The notes under the pieces are model-generated. The model did not search any database and was not told the origin of the DNA. It worked only from the letters and a program-made list of their open reading frames with translations. Below, piece after piece: positions 48,101 to 60,100 of a stretch of 64,000 nucleotides of DNA (position 1 is the first letter of the stretch; every line of letters begins with the position of its first letter). The DNA is taken from NCBI GenBank assembly GCA_963921825.1, contig OY997589.1, positions 55,592,959-55,656,958 of the forward strand. Direction: 5' to 3'. Source of the DNA: Erodium maritimum (taxonomy: Eukaryota; Streptophyta; Magnoliopsida; Geraniales; Geraniaceae). The position numbers were made by a program, and so were the translations under genes.

Positions 48101-51100
48101 CTGCACGCACTCTGTGGCCTCTCTGGGTTTCATACCATGCGTATCTCTGGGTACATTCACAGCGTGCCAGTGTCTATATTGGTGGATTCGAGAAGCACCC
48201 ACAACTTGATTAGTGCTTCAATGGTTAAGAAGGCGCATATACACACCAAACCCACAAAGGATATCAAGGTCGCAGTGGCAAATGGGGACTCTCTTTTTAC
48301 AGGAGCTCGATGCGATTCTTTGTCATGGACAATGGATAACAGCACATTCACTGGGGATTTCTTGATCCTTCCGGTTCAAGGCTGCGATGTCATTCTGGGT
48401 ATTCAATGGCTCGTTACACTGGGACCCATTCTCTGGTATTTTACTAGCCTCACAATGGCGTTCTCGATCGCTAATACTCAGTTCTTACTGAGAGGGGACC
48501 CTCTTGGTTCACTTGCTTGGCCATCACGCAAGCACGCCAACAAGCTTGATTTCGGTAACTCTGCTTTCTCGTTGATTTCTTGCTCACGTTTGGCGACTGA
48601 GGAGTCTGATCGTGCCATTACTGCTGTGTCATTTCCGAATGTGCCTAAGGATATTGGAGCATTATTGGCCTCTTTTGTTGATCTGTTTGCCACACCACAG
48701 GGCCTCCCTCCTGCGAGAACCCATGATCATGCGATCACGCTTCTCCCAGATGCCCACGCAGTCCAAATCAGACCTTATAGGTACCCAGCATTACAAAAAA
48801 CAGAGATGGAGAAGTTAATTGCTGAAATGCTTGAGACTGGTATAATCAGACATAGCACCAATGAGTTCTCCTTCCCAGTGATTTTGGTTAAGAAGAAGGA
48901 CGCATTGTGGCGCCTCTGTGTCGATTACAGACGCCTTAATGCTATGACTTTGAAGTCACACTTTCCTATTCCATTGGTGGAGGAGCTTCTAGATGAGTTA
49001 CATGGAGCTGAATACTTTTCCAAGTTGGATCTCAGGGCTGGTTATCATCAAATTTTGATGAAGGAAGAAGATGTGCACAAGACGGCTTTCTCCACACACT
49101 CGGGACACTATGAATTCTTAGTTATGCCTTTTGGGCTAACTAATGCACCATCTACCTTCCAATCTCTCATAAACGAGATATTCAGACCACTGCTTCGGGT
49201 ATGTGTATTGGTGTTTTTTGATGATGTTCTTGTTTATTCCCCCTCCTTGGCTGAACATAGCATACACTTGAAGCTAGTATTGGAAATTCTCCGGGCCGAA
49301 CAATTGTTCCTCAAGGATTCTAAGTGTGTATTTGCAGCAACTAACATTGAATATCTAGGCCATGTAATATCTTCCAAGGGAGTGGAAATGGACAGGAGAA
49401 AAATCGAGGCTGTGTTGGATTGGCAGATTCCAAAGACATTGAAGAAGTTACGGGGTTTCCTGGGTCTCACTGGGTACTACAGAAGATTTGTGCGTAATTA
49501 TGGTTCTATTGCCCGACCTCTCACTGACCTCCTTCGCAAGGATTCATTTGTCTGGTCCGATGAAGCAACGACGGCTTTTAACTCCCTCAAGCAAGCTATT
49601 ACCTCAGCCCCTGTATTAGCTCTGCCCGATTTCCAGGTCACTTTCGTCCTCGAAGCAGATGCCTCCAGTGCTGGGATCGGAGCAGTCTTATCTCAATTAG
49701 GCAGACCAGTGGCGTTTTTTAGCAAGGCCTTGGGCTTAAGGCAAAGATCATTATCGGTCTATGAAAAGGAAATGCTGGCCATCCTTTTAGCTACTAAACA
49801 CTGGACTTCTTACCTCATGAGTCGCCACTTCGTCATCAAGACGGATCACCAGAGTCTGCGCTTCTTATTGGATCAACGTACTTCTACACCAGCTCAGTTG
49901 CATTGGGTAGTCAAAATGATGGGCTACGACTTTGAAATCCAATATCGAAAAGGTTCTAGCAACGTGGTGGCCGATGCCTTGTCCCGCAAGTCTTCGTCCT
50001 CTGTTTTAGTTCCAAATGAAGATGAGGCTGTTTTGATGGCTGTAAGTTCCATCTCTTCTTCATTATTGGATAGAATTCGCGATTCTTGGACTACTGATCC
50101 CAAACTTGCTGCGGTTCTACCATCAGTCCAAGGTCCTAATTCTACCTGGAGGCACTATTCTTGGGTAAATGGGCAATTGTTTCGAAAAGGAAAATTGATT
50201 GTGGGTCATGACACGGTTTTGCGAGCGGAGTTGATCGATTATTTTCACTCGGGTGCAATTGGGGGTCACTCCGGAGTATTGGCCACTTACAAGAGAATTT
50301 CAGCTCACTTGTATTGGAAGAAACTGAAACGAGATGTTGAAAAGACGGTTGCTTCTTGTCAAGTTTGTCAGTCCCATAAACCGGATCTTGCAGCTTCTCC
50401 GGACCTCCTGCAACCCCTACCAGTGCCGGTGAGAGCGTGGCACGACATCTCTATGGACTTCATCGAGGGCCTTCCGAAGTCGCACGGGTACGAGGTCATA
50501 TTGGTGGTGGTAGATCGCTTGACCAAATCTGCTCGATTTTTACCTCTGAAGCACCCATTCACAGCAGCAACGGTGGCTCAGGTATTTCTGGATCAAGTCT
50601 TTCGTTTGCACGGAATGCCTTCCTCAATTGTGAGCGATCGCGACAAGATATTCCTCTCCACATTTTGGAAGGAACTGTGCAAACTCCAGAAGGTCTCTCA
50701 ACTTCTTTCCTCAGCCTATCACCCACAATCGGACGGACAAACTGAGATCGTCAACAAAGCTTTGGGTACTTATCTGCGATGCATGTGTTCAGATGCACCC
50801 AAGGAATGGTATACCTGGATACCTTTGGCTGAATTTTGGTATAACACCTCCCATCATTCGGCAATCAATACCACTCCTTATGCTGCTCTGTATGGACAAC
50901 CAGCGCCTTCTCACATCCCTTACTTGGCTGGCACGTCACAGGTGGATGTTCTGGACCGAAGCCTTTCAGCACGCGAGGAGGCTTCGAAGCTCCTGCGATT
51001 TCATTTACTGCGATCCAAGGATCGAATGAAGGCCCAGGCAGACAAGAAACGCTCCGATCGCAACTTTGAGGTTGGTGAGTGGGTTTATGTCAAGTTACAA

Positions 51101-54100
51101 CCATATCGCCAACACTCCTTGGTGGTCCGCTCGTCTGCAAAACTCTGCCCGAAGTTCTTTGGCCCCTATAAGATCGTGAAGAAGGTCGGTTCCGTTGCTT
51201 ATACCTTGGATCTGCCGGCATCAGCTCATATCCATCCTACGTTTCATGTATCTCAGCTGCGTAAACATGTGGGTGCGGTGGTCACTCAAACTCTGTTACC
51301 CGAGATGAACTCTGAGGGCGTGATTGCTCGAGTCCCTGTGAAGATCCTGGACCGCAAGTTGGTTAAGAGGGGTAACCAAGCTGCTACTAAGCTCCTGGTC
51401 CAATGGTCTGACAGCGAACCAGAGGGAGCTACTTGAGAGTTTGCTTTCGATCTGCAGAAGAAGTTTCCTGGGTTTGACATGGCTTCATGAGGACATGAAG
51501 TCTTGAAGAAGGGAGCATTTGTTATGACTCGTTTAGCATTTGTGGGCTTTTTGATTAATGTTGTCTCTTTTCAATTTGGGCCTTATGTGTTTATAGCCCA
51601 TTTATCTTTCTGCAATTGTTTGTCTTTATATACACTGCAATGAGAAATGCAGAGGCATCAATTTGGGACCATTTCAGTACGAGTCCCACTACCTCTCACC
51701 ATCTCTCTCTGTCTCATTCTCCCTTCCTTCTACCCCCTTCTACATCCTTCTTCTCCCTCTCTACACAACCCTAATTTACTCTTCCGCCGCATCATCCTTC
51801 ATCCACCGTTTACACACCTAACACAATAATGGACGAAGCATCCAAGACCTTCTTCACCAAAACCGAGCCTCTGCTGCAAGAGAGCAACTAGGCTCAGCGG
51901 GCTGGGGGGTCGGATTTCAACATCCATTAAAGCCTTAGCAACATCATCAGAGTTGAAGAAGTGCGCAAAACCAATCATTTCCCCATACTTTTTGAGCTTG
52001 CCAGGAAGAAAGACACGACAGTTGGAGCCGAACTTCAAGATAAGAGGGAGGTTGCAGTCAAAGACTCTAGAACACGAAGGTCCGTCTAGAAGAGAGGACA
52101 AGGGAAACCAAGAGGAGGAAGGGTCTAGATATTTTGAGGAGGTTGAGAGCATATTATTAACTTGCTTCAATGTTCAAATTATGGTCATACAGAAGCTATA
52201 TTATGTATAAGACAAGTAAACCCTTGTATAAATGACAAAAGTTTCTACAAAACAACTCGCATTGTACAATAGTTACATCAATTGCACTATGTTCATCAAC
52301 TTACAAAGGGCATTGGTTTTAGCCGACCTCTAACTATGCCGCCAAATTGGCTAATGTGCTTAGTGAGACTCATAGAAGTTTCAAGGTGAAGTTTATCTGG
52401 AGGTTGTTGGATATGTGTGAGAGATCCTCTCTTTTCCATCACTTTCACATGTCATTTTTTTGAAATTGTGATAAGCGTCCTTTATTAACGCTGTGTTATG
52501 GAGAATTAGTTTTAATTAAGTGATTTAACTTCCCTTTTTCTATTACATGTACCTTATTATACGTGTAAAGAGCATGGCTTAACCCAATTAGGTAATGACT
52601 AGAATTAATTTTGTCGAAAAGAAAAAAATGATCTCTTCTATTCTCTCCCCCATCCCTATCTGCCCTTACATCCTAATCCGCGCGAGATATCTCAACCCCC
52701 TTGTACAACTTGGATGTGCTCGCACTTTCCTTCAAGTATGTGGCAATAGGTAAAAAGCCGAGAACTCCATGCTTACGGACCACACACTATAACCAAAATT
52801 ACATGGATTTTAGTATGGTTGCCAAAGCTTAGTTTAATGGGCCCTACATTGAAGGCCAACTTGCTGCTAAAGGGATCATCGACATAGAAGCAGTTGATCA
52901 ACAATTTTTTTCTTCTAAATTTTCTTAAATGCCGACCTTTAGGATCTAAGTTTTTTTTGTTTGCTATTTCAACTATTCAGTTTACACTTCCAAGAAAGTG
53001 TTGTTGCAAATGGGTCTTTATCACTGACTTACCCCCAATTGGTCGAATGCGCAATCACTCATCAACCTTATAAGTTGTGCAGACATCATTGCCATTTTTT
53101 TGGTCACGCTGTCTAGTGATGTTTTCAACATGCCATTGCCTTATTGCAACTCGATGTTCTTGTTTGGATGGACCTTTGAATCATTGGATTTGGTTCCAAC
53201 GATCTGGAGGAGATCGAATTGCGCTCATATTTATCTAGTGGTTTACATTGCTTTGCTCTGATGCTAATTGGTGTTGGCGAATTAGTTTGAATTCAACGTT
53301 AGTGAATCCAAGGGTGATTTTTCAGAGGCATTACAGGAGGTAGGCGTTTCTACTATCATGCCTTTACTTTTGTATTGATTACAAACTCGTTGGCGGAATT
53401 GATCCGACTTCATAATCTTCCACAAATTGTGTATGACATTTGGATTTCAAAATGACGCGGGTGAATTAGTACAAACTCTACAAATTCGGACTCGGGTCAC
53501 CCTTATAGGAGTGTTCTCAATCAATCTCAAACGTGATGTGGGCAACAAGAAAAAAGTGGTATAAGGGATTGTTAATGCCGCTCTAATCTACTTTCAGTCA
53601 GGATTTTTATTATCCTCCCCAATGCACGATGCTATAAGAAGATCTTGTCAATATTTGCATCGTTCAACATTTGTGTCTGCCGAAACAACCTCGAAATCCA
53701 GCTTTACCAAATTTGACCTTGGTTCGCTCAAAGCAGCCAACCTCTGGATCAAGTACAATAATGAGGCCTAGTAAGCGTGGGAGTTCGAGTAGATTATTAC
53801 AAGGTTTCAAAAAATGATGAACGTGATCTGCGGCGCAGCAGAGCTGCGACTTCATACCCCCAAGTCCTAGCTTCCTCTAGTTACTTGTCTTATGTTCTAT
53901 TTCTCTCGTCTCGCCTTGTCTGTTCTATATATTTGTCATAATATATATTTCTCCTTTTCTTTGTACTTCCTGTTTTAGATCGAGTTTGTGGATCCCAAGA
54001 TCTCTATTTTCTTAATAACTCCTTTTATATCTCCGCTAAAAAAATTATGACTGATTAAACTTCTATACTCTATGCTGCATATTCACTTTTTCCCCACTTC

Positions 54101-57100
54101 TGCAGAAATTGTGATGTTATGTTCATTTACTTGAGGTGCTGAAGCTTATTATTTATTTAAGTTGAATCCATACTTATTTTCCTATTTGAATTATATTTTG
54201 TTATAGATATTTGAAGATGGTATTAATGAACCTTCTGCAACCGGCAGACCGGTGTCTAAATGGGCTATGAATCGCAACTACTTAGTCTTACCGATCAATG
54301 GAGTCCTTAATTATCACCGGCTTGGAAATGAAGAAAGAAATGACCCCGAGATCCCATTGGAGAAGGCTGCTCTTGCTCTAAGGATTGTATCATTAAGAAT
54401 CACAGAGGTTTCCAATATTTTCCTCCTTAATTATGGCTATGATTCTAATTGGTAATTCTTTGTTGTAAACTGGCATACAAAAGATATTTTAGAACTATTA
54501 AATCACCTGTTTTTCATTTTCATTTTTCTGAACTACAATTAGCTGAAAATAGATATTGGATATCCCTTGTCTTAATAATCCTCCCTGGCCTGCTATTATT
54601 TCCCATATTCAATCTTTCGACCATACCTGAAACATATATCTGACGCTCAATTTATTTATTCCTGCGCTCTTCCTTCTTGTCTATCAATTTGAAAACAAAA
54701 GTTTGTGTCACTTGGTTTACTAGGCACAATATCGTGATTGGCTAAAACTTTTGGAAGTTATTTCTTGGTATCGGACATATATTGAAGTTTCCCATATAAG
54801 GCCTCTTGTGCCCATCTCAAAAGCTCCTCATCTGTGGTGGCGTTATGCCGCTCAAGCTAGCTTGCAGCAAAAGAAAACATGGTAATATATTTGATTTTTC
54901 TAGTCGTTTGTATGTGGTGTTTGTTATTTGGATAATATGTATGTGGAATTGATGCGTGTGACTTTCACGTTTTGCCTACAAAAGCAGCTGGAATATGAGC
55001 TCTCATGTTGATTTATATGCATGTTTCTGAAGTTGAAAGTAATTTCTTTGATTTTCTTTCCACTTCAGTTACCGATTTTCATGGGACCAAATTCAGCATC
55101 TATGTCATCTTCGTCGACGTTATATTCAGTTGTACGCTGGTGCTCTAGAGAAGTTGCCGAACCTTGACGATTCAGAAATCCGAAAAATTGAAAAAGATCT
55201 TGATTCCAAAGTAATTCTTTTGTGGAGGTATGTGTATTTTGTTATTAATAGCTCATTTCCTTTTTCGATCAATTTTGATAATTATTGATGATGGGGATTT
55301 AGTCATTTTTAATAGCATATAGAGCCCTACATAAAAGAGAGTGATGCATATTCGCATATTTAGACATACGTTATCCCTGGAATTTGTTTGTAGTTTGGAC
55401 CTGCATACCTTCTCTCTCTATTCTCATATCATCTAAAATTAAATATAACTGGACTGACGCTTATATAGTTAGGATCTGCTACTATTAAGCATCATGTACA
55501 GAGATATAAATAGACCCAGACTAAAACAGCTCCCTTATGTTAAAGTCAAGGAAACGTTTCAGTGAAGGAATCCATGTTAGAGTCAAGGAAGTGTTTCTGC
55601 AGACATTCGTGTCCTCACATGACATTTCAGTCGGGACACAGGAAAGGTAAGGTAGATTTTGGAGTCCGGGGGAAGAGCAAGAGTATAAGAAACTGCATAA
55701 AATTGGACATGCATATATAGTAGTGGTGATTAACTCAGCCTTAAAACTGAGCATTGTGGAATTATCATTTGATGTATCTACCTCCCCCGATTATAGTTTA
55801 TGTTGAATGTGGTGTTTCTCATTTCAGGTTACTTGCTCATGCCAAGGTTGAATATGCACACTCGAAGGAAATAGCTGAACAGAGGAAAAACACCGACTCT
55901 AGCTGGTTTTCATTGAGCTGGTTCGTGGCAGTTATGCTATCCTTATGTTGTCTCTGGGTTGTTTGTTGTTTTGCCAAAGGTTTTATTTCCTTTTTTGGTT
56001 TGTGGGAGTGAAAACTACTTCTTTTTTGTTCTTTTTATTTGTAATAACTTTATTTGGTTTTACTTGTGTCAGGATGGAAGAGTCCGAGGATGCCTCTTTT
56101 GAGGATGCTTCTGAGGAATTGGAACCATCAGAAGAAAAATTGACTAAAGAAGAATGGCAGGCAATACACAATTTGCTGAGTCATCAGCCAGATAAAGAGT
56201 TGGTGTCACATTCTGGAAAGGAAAATCAGAATGTGATCCAGTTCCTGGTGACCGTATCCATAAGTCAGGCGGCTGCAGTGATCATTACTATTGAAGATAC
56301 TGAGATTGTTTGTGGTAGATTTGATGAATTGCATGTGTCTACCAAGTTAAAGCATAGCAGTATTCAGTGTGATGTACTATTGAAGTACTACGGTCTATCT
56401 GCGCCTGAAGGTTCCTTAGCCAAGGTTTTGCTACATTTATTATGTTAATGCCATTTTTAGTGGTTATATCATTGGGGCTTAAAGTTTCACTGTTTTAAAT
56501 TCTCATAGTAACCTGAAAAAATTTAGTCTCACTATATGCTCATTTGTTTATTTTTTCATTTAGTAATTAGGCAAATATTCATGTTTAATATGCTTTCTGT
56601 TTGTAGCAGAAGTTAAAGCTGGCATTGTATTAGTATTTTTCACTGATGAAGTTTTCTTTCCTTAGCTGGCTCATATGACTGGCTATTAATTTTGCAGAGT
56701 GTCTGTAGTAAGCAGAAGGTACATGCGTTGACTGCTAATTTTGTACACAAACCTATTGGACAGAATGTTGACTGGAGGCTGTCGGCTACAATTTCTCCTT
56801 GTCATGTGACGGTGAGTCCTCCATTTTGGATCTCTATTGGCACCATCTTCCATCTTGATGTATTACTGTACTTACAAGTGTTGATCATGCATTATAATTT
56901 TCTTTCCCTCTCTCCCTCTATTGTGTAAATCAAACAGAAACATGTTTAAAAGTGTGCGTTAAGTTTATGAATCATTTTCCTTTTCTTCTGCTGGAACAGT
57001 TTCTTTTGTAGGTTGTTTCTTTTTCTTTGTTAGTGCAGCTCTATTCCCTGTATGAACAGATCTCTCATCGTAATCAATAATCAATTATCGGAAATATTCT

Positions 57101-60100
57101 CTTATGTTCAATATGGTATCGGAGTCTTGAGGCTCTTTCTCTCTCTCTATACTGTAGTGACTCCTTTTTGTTTTGATGATATCTTCGATCTTTAGCACTT
57201 CATAATCTGATCATACCAAGAGGTTTAGACCATATAACGACCCCGAATCTTGTACTCGTGCCTCCCAGACCCTCCACTCGGAACCATGCGCCTCCACATT
57301 GAATGACCCTTCCACATTGCCGAGTCCAATCTGCTCTATTCCAGGAACTAGGTCACCACTGGGAAGCTAACTGGTGATCATGTTGCACTCCATATTGTTG
57401 ACCAACATAGAGTATGCAAACTATCTTCAGTAGGAAGTTTCTCATATAATTGCTTCATCTAAGAGTAGTCTTACTCATTTTCTAAGCCCTTGGATTCTTG
57501 ATTATTTATATTCTTGAATTCTTATAGAATCTAACCTCCATTTCCAAAATTACATGAATTTTAACTTGTTATTACTATACCTTGAATCCGTATTTTTGCA
57601 AGACCAAGTATGAGAAAGATGATTGGTGAGGGATAATACAATCATCTTTTTTAGGGTTACTTGTTAAAAACTACAAAAAATTTGTCCACTAGCTAAAATC
57701 TACACTGATTTTAAAAGTGGACAAAAACATACAATAAGTATTGTCCACAATCTTCTGTTAAAATAATGAACACAATATTATGTTCTTTTAATTATTGGCC
57801 CATATGTTTTGCCCACAATACTTTTCAAGGCCCATATGTTTTGACCACAATACTTTTTAATACTATATGTATTGTCCATATATCTTGTAGGGGTTAACGG
57901 AACAAAATATTCTATTCATTATTTTAACAAGTGGACAATACTCATTGTATGTTTTTGTCCACTTTTATACTCAGTGTAGTTTTTAACAAGTGGACAAAAC
58001 TTTCTATAGTTTTTAGCAATTAACCCTTTTTATAAGCAATTGCAAATTTACTAAGAAAAGAAGCATTTCCGAGAAGGAAGAGGCAACTTCCTGCCATAAC
58101 AGACAGCAATAAAAGACGAGCATAGCAGAACATAGTCTGTAAACAAAATTAAGACTGAATCTGAAACAACCCAGCAATAAGAAACACAGAAGAAGTAGAA
58201 GCAAGGAAATCAGAACTATGAAAGAACAATGAGCTAGAGGAGAGACAAGGAGAAGAGGCCGAGCAGTGACTTATGAAATCGCAGAGCAACTGATGACTTC
58301 CTCTTCTAACAAACTCTGGCATCGATGAAGAGTTTTTTCATCGGTCCTTGTAGCCGTCGCCCCCAATGACTTGCGAAAATCCCACAAGTGCTTGGATTGT
58401 TTGCGGAAGTCCGACCCGCAATAAGGTTTTCTTTTGTGTCTGGACTAAATCTCAAAAGAATGGGAATATGATTAGGACACCCCGGTCTATCTGAACATCG
58501 TTGTTTAATTCTTGACCTTTCAAATGTCAGCCGTGTCAGTCGAGCAAACACTCTCGCTCTTCATATAATAGAGTTGTCTCTCTTCTTGAATTAGTTCATA
58601 TTGATGTTTAGGGACTTGGACGTGTTAATTCTCCTTTTGGTTCTCGTTATTTTGCGACTTTTATTTATGATTATTCCTATTCACTTGGTTCTTCCTAAAT
58701 GAACCATCGTTCCAAGTTTTTTTTAAAGAATTTTATGCTGAAAGCAAAACATGATTCAAGTAAGAATAAATATTTCAGGCAATTATAATCCAACAAGTTT
58801 TCTCTTCTCCTTATTAAGAATTTATGTTTTCTAAAGGCATTGTTTGTCACTTATTGTGTACAGATATCCCTTAACAAATGGTGTTACGGTACTCTCTGTC
58901 ACACTTGTGTGTCAACAAGGTCTTTCCGCTGACTGTGCTCTCTAAGCTTCATGACCCTACTATCCCTCCTGACCCCAATCCCCTCTTTTCTGCACCGCTT
59001 CTCTCGTGACTCTTTTCTGACTGATGAAAAAAAAAGGAATGGTGTTGCGGAGCATAAAAGTTACTATCTCTCATTCAAGTACCTCTTGTACTCTTGTCGT
59101 CCATCATCATGTTCCCTCTGTTTTTGGCCTGCTCCTTTCTCTACCATCCTTGTCTATTGTCGTGGCCCTCATGCAACCATCTACCTCAATCTGACCTACC
59201 AATGACAAGGGTGGAAAAATCCCGCATGATAAGATGTTCTCAGAACCACTTGGTATACATCTTGAGCCTTCTACCCTAAACTTGAGTTATTATATTGGAT
59301 CAGAGTCTTAATATGGTATCAGTCAGGGTTATTGGTTTACCATGTGGCCCAGTTGTCGACTCCCCTATGGTCTCCGGGGAGATAGTATATCATCTTTAAC
59401 CGCACTAGAAGTCATAAAAAGTAAATAAATCATCAGTTGTTGTGAACCAGTTTATATTTGTTCGTAGTTTATTTCACCTTTTGTTCATCTCAATCATAGC
59501 TTATAAGTTTTAGGGATAATTGTCAAAAACTACCCTAAAGTTTCGTCCACAAACGAGTTGACGCACAAAGTTTTGTCCACGCTTTGTGGGTGCACTGAAG
59601 TTTTGTCCACGCTTTTGTGGGTGCATTTAAGTTTTGTCCACGCTTTGTGGGTGCATTGAAGTTTTGTCCACGCTTCTATTCAATCCGGCAAGCACTACCC
59701 AGACCATCATTCTGAACATCCCTATTACGTAAAAACTAAAAAAGTCGTGGACAAAACATCAGGGTAGCCACACAGCGTGGACGAAACTTTGTGCATCAAC
59801 TCGTTCGTGGACGAAACTTTAGGGTAGTTTTTGACAATTATCCCTAAGTTTTATTTGAACACAGACTAAATAATTTGTTAGAAAATCTCAAGAGTATCTT
59901 CATCTCTAGTAAGGAAAGTAGGAGTTAGATGTGAAATGATCTAACAGAAAACCTGCCATTCATCTTCTGTATTCTGTTAGCCTTTCCTCAATTTTTTATC
60001 TACTCCTCTCTAGATATTATATATTTTAAAAATCTTCTCAGGTAAATTTAATCAAGTTCTATATTTTTGTCTAATTCAGTAAGATTTGAATTTTACTTAT

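Larger units (their letters stand above)
46615..51823 (+). mobile_element. Full-length Ty3/gypsy chromovirus-type retrotransposon in VPS13 intron 9
   Basis: This 5,209-bp element begins TGTTAT and ends ..AACA. It is flanked by the perfect 5-bp duplication CAATA (46610-46614 and 51824-51828). It has two LTRs, a primer-binding site matching initiator-Met tRNA, one long gag-pol frame and a purine tract before the 3' LTR. It lies in the same orientation as VPS13. The LTRs differ at two bases and a 2-bp CT indel, so insertion is recent. Small size, about 305-bp LTRs and a chromodomain-like tail suggest a Reina-like chromovirus, but the clade needs a tree. It entered an older LINE-like sequence that was already in the intron. 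Confidence 0.95.
45890..52170 (-). pseudogene. LINE ORF1-like fragment split by the gypsy element
   Basis: The flanks of the gypsy insertion (45890-46614 and 51829-52170) form one older unit. On the minus strand the right flank encodes a stretch (CRVFLPGKLKKYGEMIGFAHF..) resembling the RNA-recognition-like domain at the start of some plant LINE ORF1 proteins. The left flank has only broken frames. This assignment rests on a weak motif; it could instead be a captured host exon. Confidence 0.35.

Noticed and set aside
55754..56011. 85-residue frame spanning exon 13 and intron 13 as a separate protein
   Set aside because: Exon 13 splices at 55920; the hydrophobic extension is intron read-through.
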